A DNA stretch of 64,000 bases from Sorghum bicolor. Taxonomy: Eukaryota > Streptophyta > Magnoliopsida > Poales > Poaceae. Made by a program: the position numbers and the translations under genes. A model generated the notes under the pieces. That model was not told the DNA's origin, did not search any database, and was given only the letters and a program-made list of their open reading frames with translations. Location of the stretch: the NCBI RefSeq assembly GCF_000003195.3, contig NC_012878.2, positions 20,436,641 through 20,500,640 on the forward strand. The letters are read 5' to 3'. Shown here piece after piece: positions 1 to 10,087 of the stretch (its first letter is position 1; each line of letters begins with the position of its first letter).

Positions 1-7
1 AACATAC

Positions 8-896
8 CTTTGGTGCTGGTCGTCCTAACTTGAAGGCTTGCACCCGATCACTGCCACGGATGAAGGCTCCATCCGTGAAGTTGAACAGCTCGTTCAACAG
101 CTGCTGTACCTCCGCCTTCTCCAAGATCTCCGGTCGCATCCTGGTCGGGTCCACGCTTCCGGCATACTCGTACGCCGAGTGCACCCTCTTCTGGCAGGGC
201 ATCACCCGATGACAAATGAAGTTGCCGACCACGCCAAGCCCGTCCAGGTGCGACCAGTCGATCAGCTTCATGAGATCCACCACTTGACCGTCGAACTCCG
301 GGCAGTCGGTCCAGCTTACCCTCTTCTCAGGAATGTATCCCACGTCGCAGAACGCGCAGCTGCCCGGTTCCTCCGTGATGTAAAACCACTTCCTATACCA
401 TTCGGTCAAGGAAGTGTTCCATGGACAGTGCAGGTAGCGGTTCTTCATTCCATCATGAAGGTTGAGGTATACTCCACCTGCAACCTTGGAGCCTTCAACC
501 GCTCCCTTCTTCCTCAAGCAGAAAAGATAACGAAAAAGATCGAAGTGCGGCTCTATACCAACATAGGCCTCGCACAGATGGATAAAAGTGGAGATAAGGA
601 GAATTGAGTTCGGGTGCAGATTGCAAATCCCGATCTCATAATACAAAAGAAGACCTTGAAGAAAGGGATGAACAGGAACCCCAAAGCCCCTCTTAATGAA
701 ATCCTCGAACACGACGATCTCACCGGCACGAGGGTCGGGGAAGCTCTCCCCTTCCGGCGCTCTCCAGCCTCCGAGCTCCGAGCTATGCAGGAGTCCCATC
801 TCGACGAGGTCACCGAGGGACTTGGTGGTGCTGTGGGACTTTTTCCACTCCCTGGCCATCAATTCGGCCCTTTTCTTGGAGTCGCTCTTCGCCATT
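8..896 (-). pseudogene. E1 extra gene (aORF), exon 1, frameshifted
   Basis: Minus-strand exon starting at ATG 896, homologous over its whole length to exon 1 of the intact E5 gene (19399-20286). The protein belongs to the plant 'putative gypsy type transposon' family (PF04195); its biochemical role is unknown. The exon is 889 nt against 888 in E5. The extra base lies in a run of six T on the plus strand at 840-845 and shifts the frame at about codon 17. Downstream the frame is open to the splice donor at 1-7. The rest lies outside the window. I infer that no product is made from this copy. Confidence 0.82.
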
Positions 897-1005
897 GGAG
901 GTGAGGAAGTGGACTTGGGCTACGAAGATGAAGGTGATTGAAGGAGGCAAAAGAGGAAGGCCTGGTGGCCATGGCAGGGTAAGCAGTGCAGGCGGAATTG
1001 TCCAG

Positions 1006-1014
1006 CTCTTATAA
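1006..1014 (-). promoter_or_regulatory. TATA box of the E1 extra gene
   Basis: TTATAAGAG on the minus strand, about 110 bp upstream of the ATG at 896. The same motif at a similar distance precedes the E5 gene (19280-19288). This supports an independent antisense promoter inside the element. Confidence 0.6.
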
Positions 1015-1097
1015 CCCGCAGCTCCACCCCTCCCACTTCCTGTATTCTCGGGAAGTGGGCAGGCCATGCGGCGGATGCGGCGTTTCGGTTTTCAATG

Positions 1098-1310
1098 ATT
1101 ATAGACAATTAATGCGGAGGAGTTTTCGTACCAATTGATGGTTTCCTTTTTTCAAACCACGCAAAGGGCGGCTGCACAGTTGCCAGGCGCAACTTTTCAT
1201 GCATCCATCTGACACACCATCAGAAGGTCTCGTCACGTCAACTTTAACTGGAAAGATTTTTTCAAAAACAAGAAGACAAATATGGCAGAGAGTCAACAAT
1301 CCGGGGACTG
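1098..1310. other. E1 spacer between the extra-gene promoter and the tandem repeats
   Basis: No coding potential is seen. The stretch is colinear with 19000-19200 of E5, so it belongs to the element's 3' non-coding region. Confidence 0.6.
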
Positions 1311-1590
1311 CACCGACCACCGAGCACTTGATGCTCGGGGACTGGTCGATCAGTCTATCAACTCGGACGCCAAGGACTGCACCGACCACCGAGCACTTGA
1401 TGCTCGGGGACTGGTCGCCCAGTCTATCAACTCGGATGCCAAGGACTGTACCGACCACCGAGCACTTGATGCTCGGGGACTGGTCGCCCAGTCTATCAAC
1501 TCGGACGCCAAGGACTGCACCGACCACCGAGCATTTGATGCTCGGGGACTGGTCGCCCAGTCTATCAGCTCCGAACTTTAATATATCGCA
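1311..1590. repeat. 69-bp tandem repeat, about four copies (E1)
   Basis: Units begin at 1311, 1380, 1449 and 1518, a period of 69 bp, and a fifth degenerate unit starts near 1589. Each unit holds an inverted repeat, CCGAGCA-CTTGA-TGCTCGG, with outer GACCA/TGGTC arms, and one copy of GCTCGGGGACT, which is also the core of the element's polypurine tract. E5 has the equivalent block at 18739-18990 with 70-71 bp units. Confidence 0.88.
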
Positions 1591-2163
1591 CCGACCACTG
1601 AGCGCTCGATGCTTGGGGATTGGCTGTCAAACAATTGTACACTCGGGGACTGGAAGATTAGTCTATTTAATTGCTGATGAACTAGTAAATTCAATTTTAA
1701 TTTTTTAGACCTTGCTACAAGGCTCATACTTCGCCTTCCAGCAAGCTCGGGGACTACATCGGTACGATGCATCTGGCGATGCATCTCAGTTCCAGACTTT
1801 CTTTGAGGACTTTTCTTTTGACCCTGGCACCACGTGCCTACGTCACCTACTACCAGGCTCGGGGACTAAGTGGGCACACTTCACCTTGCGGTGAATATGC
1901 TTGCTTTTTTGAGGTTTATACTTTTCTTAAAAGTAAAGTGGGCACACTTCACCAGGAAAGAAATCTTTTTTAATTTAGAGCACCATGCATTCTTCGAACA
2001 ATCAGCTTCTTCGATGTCAATATTGATCAACTGTCTTTTGAGTTGGTCAAAGTACCGTTGCAACTGTTTGGGTGATTCTTTTGTTTACTGAAGACGTCAA
2101 GCCTCACTGATCGAAGAAGCTCAAGACGACGTGTTACATCACAATACATGGTGCTCGGGGACT
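1333..2163 (+). repeat. Dispersed PPT-like motif GCTCGGGGACT, eight copies
   Basis: The 11-mer occurs at 1333, 1402, 1471, 1540, 1745, 1857 and 2153, with a one-base variant at 1641. Only the last copy abuts the LTR and acts as the polypurine tract. The others lie in the tandem repeats and in unrelated flanking sequence, so tandem duplication alone does not explain them. Confidence 0.8.
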
Positions 2164-2166
2164 AGC
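2150..2166 (+). other. Polypurine tract of E1
   Basis: The purine-rich stretch GGTGCTCGGGGACTAGC directly abuts the 3' LTR. It primes plus-strand DNA synthesis in LTR retrotransposons. It is identical to the E5 tract at 18169-18185 on the other strand. Confidence 0.75.
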
Positions 2167-2626
2167 TATGGGGGTATAGACCCCTATACCCTTACGGCTA
2201 GACTTGGGCCAGGAGGCTTGGCCCATTACGAGACAAGCTCAAGGTTTGATCCGACAGCTTTGAGTTTCGCGCAAGGAAACAAGACATGGAGATCAAGCAG
2301 GATTCTAGTCGGTTAGAATAGGGATTGATATCGAACTATTTGTGGCAATTGTAACCGACTAGGATTAGTTTCCAGATCTGTAACCCAGCCCTCCGGACTA
2401 TATAAGGAGAGGCAAGGGACCCTCCTAGGACACATTATTCTCTCAACACAAATCAATACAATCAGACGCAGGACGTAGGTATTACGCCAACTCGGCGGCC
2501 GAACCTGGATAAAAAGCTTGACTGTGTCTTGCGTCACCATCGAGTTCGTAGTTTGCGCACCGTCTACCGATAAACTACTACCGTGGGTATACCCCAAGGT
2601 AGACTGCCGACCAGCTTTCGTCGACA
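2167..2626 (+). repeat. E1 3' LTR (460 bp)
   Basis: Aligned by eye with the E5 LTRs in inverted orientation; same family with scattered substitutions. The start reads TATGGGGG where E5 has TGTGGGGG, so the terminal TG has mutated; the end is TCGACA. A TATA box (TATATAAG) lies at 2399-2406 and marks the U3/R region. Confidence 0.9.
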
Positions 2627-3136
2627 GTGATAGTTTTGGATTTCAGCTTGTGCATCGCTAAAGGCCTTGCGGTGCTTACGCACACGCTTGCGCAGTTTGC
2701 GCTGCCCAACTTGAGCTTGCTGGAGTGCTAGCATAGCTTCTATGTAGGTGTCCTGGCGTATATAGTACAGCTTAAGTACCGCCAGCATAGCACTCATGGC
2801 AGGGCTAGAGCTATATGCTAGCATGGTTTCTCTCATTTCTAGAGGCTCAGTTCCTATCTGGGACACAAAAGTGTCAGTTACACTCACTCTAGAAATTGAT
2901 CCAGCTGGGCCATTAATCAGCTCATCCCCATAGTCTTGGCATATCTCCAACAGCACTTCTAAAGCTGCTACTTGGGCACCCTCCCAGGGAGTTTGACCAT
3001 CGGACTCTACTATCCATCCTAGCCACTGTGGGTTATTTAGACAACGGAGAACTGTAATTTGGACATCTACCCAAGGTAAAGATCCTGCATGCTCGGCCTC
3101 TGTCCAAGTGTACTTAGGTGGTTCCTCATATCCCAC
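2627..3136 (-). pseudogene. E2 internal ORF upstream of gag, truncated
   Basis: A 170-codon open frame running to the E1 insertion. Ordinary ATG initiation is not apparent: the first codon after the upstream stop is GTG. The N-terminal part is acidic and Trp/Pro-rich (PPKYTW near the start). The C-terminal part is a Lys/Arg/Gln-rich probable coiled coil (QVGQRKLRKRVRKHRK). It occupies the position between PBS and gag where E4 has its own extra ORF. Similar uncharacterised ORFs occur in grass Tekay elements, from general recall. I assign no function. Lack of an ATG may mean it is entered by splicing, or that it is decayed. Confidence 0.55.
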
Positions 3137-3327
3137 TTAACTTAGCACCCTCCACAACAAAGTAGGAGTGCCAAACATGTCCATGAAAGTCTCACTTGCA
3201 TGTGGGGCTGCCATCTGTAGGAAGGACCACAACTTGAGTAAGAGAAATTAATTACAAGGGAAGATAATTTGGATATAGTTTCTGAATCATAAGAATTGAG
3301 TAGTGCATGAGAAAGGTATGAATGATT

Positions 3328-3341
3328 CATGATGCATGCAC
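3328..3341 (-). other. Conserved leader motif GTGCATGCATCATG (E2)
   Basis: Identical 14-mer to those in E4 (16072-16085) and E7 (56784-56797), containing the palindrome TGCATGCA. It lies in the leader downstream of the PBS in all three. Confidence 0.65.
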
Positions 3342-3702
3342 GTTCCATACGTCCTTTCCATTCCTAGAAGAAAGTTCTATCGGTATAGTCGGTGGCATAC
3401 ATACGTGCACTCTTTATACGCCACTACACGGTCTACACGTTTCGTTGTTAGTGTACCTGCAGAAAATTTCATTTCGGCCCAACCCCACAAGAGTATATAT
3501 GCAGAAATGAATGTCCAATCATCAACATTTGGGATGCATCCATATATACATCAAGCATGTATACATGGCTGCACCTACTACCCGCAATTAAGTACCTTCA
3601 TATATACATATGTGAAACATGTAAATATTCCAGTAACCACAGCTAACACTCCCCTAGACCGACGGTTGGATGGTCATGCTCTCACAGCTCACACTTACCG
3701 TA

Positions 3703-3890
3703 GCGTAGAGGTATATAGATCCATGCATTACCACTCAAGTGAGTGGCATCCATACAATTTCACGCCGTATGGACGACGAAAGAAAACAAACATTGCTTAC
3801 TATGGCGTAGAGGTATGTGATCCATTCATTACCACTTAAGTAAGTGCATCCATATTATTGCACGCCATATGGACGAGAAAGGAAAAAACA
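3703..3890 (-). repeat. About 102-bp tandem duplication in the E2 leader
   Basis: GCGTAGAGGTAT begins at 3703 and again at 3805. Both are followed by a matching block (ATCCAT, CATTACCACT, AAGT, CATCCATA). The E7 leader has a single copy. Confidence 0.75.
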
Positions 3891-4078
3891 CCCCATGTTA
3901 GTAATATTAAGCCACCTAGAAGTCCTTATATGGGCATAAAGGGTATGACCATTAGCATGGTATATGTTATTGAAACATTTCTAAAACAACCCTATGTATA
4001 ATATAATTTGTCAATTAGTTTGAGAAAACAAATTCATTTGTTTTTAAATACATCTATGATGGTTAAATGCTTAATCTT

Positions 4079-4090
4079 GCTCCGATGCCA
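4079..4090 (-). other. E2 primer binding site (initiator-Met tRNA type)
   Basis: On the minus strand this reads TGGCATCGGAGC, two bases from the LTR end. It is two transitions away from TGGTATCAGAGC, the standard initiator-tRNA-Met site seen intact in E4. Confidence 0.8.
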
Positions 4091-4454
4091 GCTGTAACAG
4101 AACCGTCCAATTTATAAAAATTCAAGTGAATTAGCGACCACAAGGTAGTCCAGCCAATGGACTTGAACCCGTATAAACCCGGTAGTCCGACGAAATCTCA
4201 AAAGACCTCGATTCAACCAACATACAACCAAGATCGTACATGATCAAGCATCGCCATCACAGATTACATCCATTTATCATAGAACATAGTTTTACAACAC
4301 ATCGGAGTTTAAACAAAGTTATTACAACCCAGTTTAGTAGCGGAAGCAAAGTAGTTTTGAAACATCACGCACCCAGTTTAATTACATGCCAGCTCCATAG
4401 TCAAACCCACACAAAAGCACAACCGAAGATAAAGGAGGTGATCATGCCCATGAT

Positions 4455-4516
4455 CTATTCATCGTTCGCAGCCGGATGATGACAGTGAGCACAATAGCCG
4501 TGATAAACGACATCAT
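4455..4516 (-). other. LTR peptide block 2 of E2 (Tyr/Cys motif)
   Basis: Directly after a TTGCAG acceptor-like site the minus strand encodes, in phase 2, a 20-residue peptide with HGYC and CHH motifs and an acidic end before a stop. E7 has YYGYCILC at the same place and phase; E4 has a Cys-rich peptide with an acidic end. Whether it is translated is unknown. Confidence 0.45.
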
Positions 4517-4571
4517 CTGCAACAGGGGTAAATAAAACCCTGAGTACAAGAATGTACTCAGCTAGACTTAC
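4517..4571 (-). other. Conserved GTAAGT-hairpin-TTGCAG element (E2 LTR)
   Basis: On the minus strand: GTAAGTCTAGC, then a perfect 7-bp stem TGAGTAC (4560-4554) / GTACTCA (4547-4541) with a 6-nt loop, then CAGGGTT and TTGCAG. The same architecture is in E4 (53 nt) and E7 (58 nt). At 55 nt it would be a very short plant intron, so a structural role is also possible. Confidence 0.6.
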
Positions 4572-5613
4572 CCGTCATAAACCAAAAATAAAGTGACACC
4601 AAGGAGTATGCAAGGCTCATTTTCGTGGACTGGTTGGACTCATTTTTTTGCATAAAAAGCATTAGTTGTAAGTAACATATTTATAGCATTTCAGCAGCAG
4701 GTCATTACTTAACAACTATTCACTAGATTAGCACCTGTTCTAAGCCCACACTTGGGTACTTAAGCTTCACAATAATAACCATATCCGGATTATCACTTAA
4801 CTATCAAAATTCTCATCATAACCATCAAGTTTATTTAGTGAATTCTACATTGCCGCTGCCCAAGTCAAGTTCTGACTATCCGGGAGAGACGGCGATTCGA
4901 ATCGATTCCTATCTAGCTGGACGGGTATTCCTAACACTCACCCAAGCATACTTCATGACGGCAGCTCAGATCACCTTTAGCACAACTCCGGACCAATTCG
5001 AGGGTCCGCCCAGCGCCGCACCCCCAGGGACCGCCAATCTGCCAGGGTCAGGACTCTAACCTGACACCTCGGTCTTACGCCATTGACTCCCCGCACATAC
5101 TTACTACCAACCGGGGTGCGCACTCATATAGAACGGGGTATCCAACCGGAGATGCACTCGTAGGCTTCGCGGTCGGAACGACTTATCCGGCCAACTAAGT
5201 GATAGGCATGCGTTCAACATGACATGGGGACGTACAGTGATTCGGTCCTTAAACGACACGGATGGGGATAGATTCACACCCAAGACCTCCATGCCTTGTT
5301 GCTGCACTATCGTCATCCCGCCCGGTCTCAAGTTCATTATTAGCACATGGTTATTTCCACGATAGCAAATATAGCCAACCGTGATCAGCATCCACCTATC
5401 TCTCGCAGGTGACAGGAAATCACCCGGCTTCTACCGAGCTAAGCATGACTAAGCATCATTTCGATCCTGGACCTACTTAGGTAATATAGGAGGTGGACAA
5501 GGTAGTTAATTATGCATCAAGGGTGTCATATCAACGCCTAACACTTAATGCAACAATACATAACCATAATCAATTGATAGCTGGACATGATAACAAAATA
5601 GTAGGAGGCTTAC

Positions 5614-5765
5614 AATGCTCCGGGGCTTGCCTTCAACGTAGGTGGATGGGCGGTGGTTGGGACACTCCGGCAAGTCCTCCTCCTCAGCTCCTTGAGATGG
5701 CTCCTGTTGTTGTTCTTCCGGCTCCGGCAGCTTGTACTCCAAGACCGTTACTCCCCTGGGTGCAC
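5614..5765 (-). other. LTR peptide block 1 of E2 (GKPR motif)
   Basis: A 152-nt segment between an acceptor-like CATAG and a donor-like GTAAGC. It encodes, in phase 2, an acidic Glu/Pro/Gln-rich stretch followed by a CP..RPST..EGKPR motif. E7 has a similarly bordered 128-nt block with CPDHKPST..KGKPR, and E4 has a shorter relative ending in GKPR. Confidence 0.5.
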
Positions 5766-8475
5766 CTATGTATGCATGACAAGTGATGAACATAGGGAAT
5801 GCACATAGGATGCAACATGTCATGATGCTGAGCAAAGGAGCACATGGCAAGGTATAAACATGAGCATAAACTCCTAAAATTACTTGAATCACAGAATAAC
5901 CAGTAAGTGCATACTTCTTCTCTGGTAGAGAGGCTAACTAGACAAGTCAATCAACTTGAGCTACTTCCAGATAGCAACTGGTGTCACATACAGATAACCA
6001 GTCACATGTTTTCGTTATAACATAAGCATCAGGTGACCAAACCTAGCAAGTAGATACTTTCTGGAAATCTTAGCAAATTATCTACAATTCACTTTTAGAC
6101 ATCCCAGAAGGATTCCCAACCGAAATATGCTAAAACATACAAAGTTGGCTGGCTGTTCTGGAAAATCCAGTGAGCAAGCACTTTGCAGCAGCTACTAGTA
6201 AACCTCATAACTTTTAAACTACTCTACCAAATGTCATGAAATTTGGGCATGAAGTAGATAAGTAAGTTAGCTACAAGTTTGTTATAGACAAGTTTTCCAG
6301 GAAACATAATCTTCAAGTAGTTCTTAAACAGTTGCTATCAGCCACACAGAATTGCTCTAGGAAAGGCATAAATAGCAAAAATAATATTTTACACATATTA
6401 AGAATGTAACATTAGTTCAAACCAAATGCACCAGTAGATGGAACATGTCTAAGAAACACTAGAAAACATCTTGTCAAGTTCTAGACTCATTTCTATTATC
6501 ACCTTTTCTATTTATTTAATTATTAAGGTGATTTAATGAGCATACACCACAAGTGCTCCAAAAATCCTAATAAAATTACAGCAAGCTATCTATACTATCA
6601 TAAGGTTACTGTAAAATTTTCCGGGCACTTGCACATGCAGATTGTGAGCTACTAAAATAACACGCTAGCAAGGGCATGCAAGGCATAAATGTGAAACCCT
6701 ATCAAAAAGTGTCAAACAATAGATTTCAGATTTTTCCTAGCTTTTGTTTACATATGAGTACAACAATCTACAAGTATCACCATAAAAGGAGCTATAATCT
6801 ATTTACTAAAAATACCACAAGAAACTCCTATTTAAGCAAGAAATATTTATAACTTCACAATCAGACCTCCCAAATTCATGACAAATTTATCAGAGCCTAT
6901 TCATGTCATAAGTGACAACACCCTAAATTGGCATGGCCACCAGATTAATAGATCTCAAGATATAATTACATCCTATTAAATCAAGATTAAATTATATCTA
7001 TTTATTTTTGAAAAACATGGCATGTTTCATATTTTTAATAAAAACTAGATTACCATAAGAACCTAGCAAAATTGGAACCACATCATTTGGATCTGTAAAA
7101 CTCAAGATATGAATTTTTCAAAAACAGCAAAGGATCTGCTACACAGTGAACCAGGGATGTGAGAGTGAGTGGCTGACAGGTGGGATCCGCTGACACACGG
7201 GACCCATGTGACAGAGAGACAGAGACAGGGGAGACGCTCGTCGCCGGCGAAGCTCGATGATGGCGAGGTCTCCGGGGAAACCGAGGGCACCAACGTGACC
7301 CTCTCACCAAGGCGGACTTGCCGAGGTGCGAAACCCTAACTCTACCGAGCTCTAGAGGGCTCGCCGGCGTGAATGGCGGCTCGGCGGTGCTGCGGGCGAT
7401 ACACCGGCGTGCTCAGCCGATGCCGGGAGCTCGGCAATGCCGCCTTACCCGTGCTCGACAGTGGCCAAGGAGGTGACGCTGAGGTAGAGGAAGCTTTGGC
7501 GAAGCGTTTGGCAGGCTGGCTTGGCCGGACATGGCGAGGGAAGCTCGGGCGAGGCTGCTGTTTCGCGGCGGAGCTCGCCGAGGAGAAATGGAGGAGAGAA
7601 GGAGCTCTAGGGAGGCGAAATGAGGATGGCCGAGGCTCGGGGTGGCGTCGTGGCGTCCAAGTGAAGGCGTCGGGGCTGACAGGCAGGGTCGCCGTCAACG
7701 TACGGCCGCCACGGGTCGTCCACGCGTCGGCCAGCCGGTGACTGACGAAACTGAATCGAGCGATTCAGTCGTCGTCGACCGTGTGTGAAACCTAAAGTTC
7801 ATCGACGTTTTACTCTTGATCCACTCGACGGTTTCGGCTCCAATTTGTTTCTTTGGTTAGAGCTACATGAGATCTACAAGTTTGTCTACAGGATCAAAGT
7901 CTAACTCAGCCTGGATTTCAATCTACAAAGCTCTCAAGTGACCTACCTCGAAACTGCGTTGTCACAGACTTAGGCAAATTTGGCTAAGTGTAAAATCAGC
8001 CCTAATTTTTGCCTTGTGAGCAACTTTTGAATGTGTTCCTAGCTTTTTCATAAAAAGTTATCAACGTAACTTTTGTAGCTTATGAAATTTACTACAACTT
8101 TGTTTTAGATGTCATGGACATGCAAGATCTCTAACATTAGTTTCATAAAATATCTTTGAAAAGAGGTCTAGGGGGTCAACTAGGTCAACCTAGGGCTAAC
8201 CATGACTTAGGGGTATTTTTGGACAAAGCCCCAACACAAACTTTGTTCAAAATGTTATTCTAAACATGATTAAAGTATATTGGAAGACAATGTACACTTG
8301 TATGCATTGGTCACCCATTACAATCAACCATAGCAAGTCATATAGCAATTCAATCACATAGTATATGTAGCAAATGGCATGTGATCATGGTATGATGCTC
8401 ATGAGTGATCATGATGATGCTTATGTTGATGCAATGCTCATGGTTAACATGCAAGCTAACACTAAGAGTGTTACA

Positions 8476-10072
8476 TATTTATTGTCAACCAAGCGACTCA
8501 TAAGAACAAACATGATACAAGATTACCACAAAACCACATGTTAGCTACTAAATCCTTAATTATGAAGCCTTTATTAATTTAATTCCATAAAAGAGCATAA
8601 TTAGGAGATATCAGCAAGGATTCTCAAAAAAATATATAAAAATTACAAGAGCACAAGCAAGGCACCTGGACCTCACCATAAAACTTTCAGAGCAATTCCA
8701 CTTGCTAAACCTAAGATATCTAATTAACATGTGACAAGGTGCTTATTACATAAATTAAGAAACATGGGTTAAACAGTGTCAAACAACAGATTTCAGATTA
8801 TTTACATGATACTACTACCATAACCACAATTAACACCAAAGAAGAGCATCAGCATAAGCATACAACATTTACTATGAATTAAATAAAGATTAGAGCCATA
8901 ATACAAACATAAATTACATATCAGTGATACATTGCTTCGAAAATCATAAGATATTTACCAAAGCATACTAGTACCACACAAAGCATAGCATAAAAATTTC
9001 ATAGCAATTGGAGCAGTATACCAAGAGATATGAATTTACTTGGAAATAACAAGATTAATTCATAACAATTATTGTTCACAGAAAACATGGCACATTTTAT
9101 ATTTTTATTAAAAACTAGCCATCTCAAGGAATGTCACAAAATGGAGCTCATAAACAGAAGATATGATTTTTGCAAGATTGCACAAAATCTGGAATTTGAG
9201 TCGCTGACAGAGGGACCCACATGTCAGGTTCGTCTTCCATCCAACAGAGACGAAGTTCGCCGGTGATTTCTCCGCAACGGCGAGGTCTCCAACCAAACCT
9301 AGGACACCAACGTGATCCCAGGACACTAGTGAACCGATTGACCCCCTTTTCCCCACGGCGGAGCCACCGAAAGGTGCTTGCCGTCGACCATGGCGGCTCG
9401 GCGGAGGTGCTCGGCAATATGCCGGCGCTCTCAGGCCAGTAGAGTGTGTGCTAGGGTTTCCTACAGCACCAGTGAACTACGGTGAAGCTTTCTAGGTAGG
9501 TGGCTTGGCTCGAAACAACGTGGAGAGGGCTGGCCACGAGAGGACCGACCTCCGGCGGAAACACGGCGGCGCTGCGCGTCGTGTCCGGTGACGGTGAGCG
9601 CGGTAGAGTGTCCCTCGGGTGGCGCAGAAGCTAGCTAAGGTCCTAAGCTACCTAGAGAACTGAACCAGAGAGGAAGAGAGGCTCCAACGAGCTCAGCATT
9701 GAGTTCACCAGAGAGAACTGTTCCGACGACCCTATTTGGGGAAGGTGGGAAATGTGAGCCTAAGCAAAAGAGGTTTATAAGCCCCCTAGGTGAAACTATG
9801 ACTTAGGGGCATATTTAGAGGATATGATCAACATGAACAATGCTCCTAAAGTTGTGCTAAGCAAAGTTAAACTACTTACCAAGGTCTAGAACACTTACAA
9901 GAGCATGACATACTCAAACACAAGCATAGAAAGCATAAATAAGCAAGTTAAGCAACATCTACACATAAAATGACATTCCCCAAGATATATGATGATCATG
10001 GTATGCTTATGAAGATGATTATGCTCATGTCATGCATGTGAAAGGATGCAACCATAACACTGGGGTGTTACA
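8476..10072 (-). repeat. E3 3' LTR, partial
   Basis: On the minus strand it starts TGTAACACCCCAGTG at 10072 next to a PPT and runs to 8476, where E2 begins. Sequence landmarks (for example around 9072-9110) match the E2 LTR at 7005-7110, so the two are related but distinct. A GC-rich island lies at about 9230-9700. Confidence 0.78.
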
Positions 10073-10087
10073 GCCCTCCCCCCTTAC
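10073..10087 (-). other. E3 polypurine tract
   Basis: The minus strand reads TAAGGGGGGAGGGC directly before the 3' LTR, preceded by CGGGACGAGATTT as in E4. Confidence 0.8.

Larger units (their letters stand above)
1..2626 (+). mobile_element. E1: Tat-type Gypsy retrotransposon, 3' end only
   Basis: This is the 3' part of a Tat-lineage LTR retrotransposon that continues beyond the left edge. The sequence shows a minus-strand extra gene (PF04195 type), its TATA box, a tandem repeat block, a polypurine tract and a 3' LTR ending at 2626. The layout mirrors the left end of E5 in opposite orientation. Because the extra gene is convergent to gag-pol in this family, E1 is coded on the plus strand. 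It lies inside E2. GTGAT at 2627-2631 is the likely target-site copy; its partner would lie outside the window. Confidence 0.88.
3137..4078 (-). other. E2 leader between the PBS and the internal ORF
   Basis: Non-coding leader alignable with the E7 leader (56104-56875). It has a candidate intron on the minus strand, donor GTAAGTGT at 3698 and acceptor CTGCAG at 3462-3457 (242 nt), with counterparts at the same place in E7. It also contains the conserved 14-mer described separately and a local duplication. Nothing else is recognised. Confidence 0.55.
2627..8475 (-). mobile_element. E2: Tekay-type Gypsy retrotransposon, 5' part
   Basis: A minus-strand element represented by its complete 5' LTR (4093-8475), a primer binding site, a leader and the start of an internal ORF. 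E1 interrupts the ORF at 2627 and the remainder lies outside the window. Its right end abuts a related but different LTR (E3) at 8476. TATTT at 8476-8480 is a candidate target copy. It is a relative of E7, with which it shares leader and LTR landmarks. Confidence 0.8.
4093..8475 (-). repeat. E2 5' LTR (about 4.4 kb)
   Basis: Bounded by TGTAAC (minus strand, at 8475) and GTTACA at 4093-4098, next to a PBS. It is AT-rich except for a GC-rich island at about 7180-7790. It holds the conserved hairpin (4517-4571) and two conserved peptide blocks (5614-5765, 4455-4516) shared with E4 and E7. Open frames in the GC island are compositional and not called as genes. The downstream LTR partner is outside the window. 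Confidence 0.82.

Noticed and set aside
38..904. Long plus-strand frames over the E1 extra gene
   Set aside because: They are antisense shadows; the minus strand matches the E5 exon over its full length.
7373..7741. Open frames in the GC-rich island of the E2 LTR, and similar ones in E4 and E7
   Set aside because: Composition-driven, not conserved in sequence between families, and present in several frames at once.
8476..10072. Reading 4093-10072 as one 6-kb LTR
   Set aside because: Two separate TGTAAC ends (8475 and 10072) and internal homology between 7005-7110 and 9072-9110 show two related LTRs side by side.
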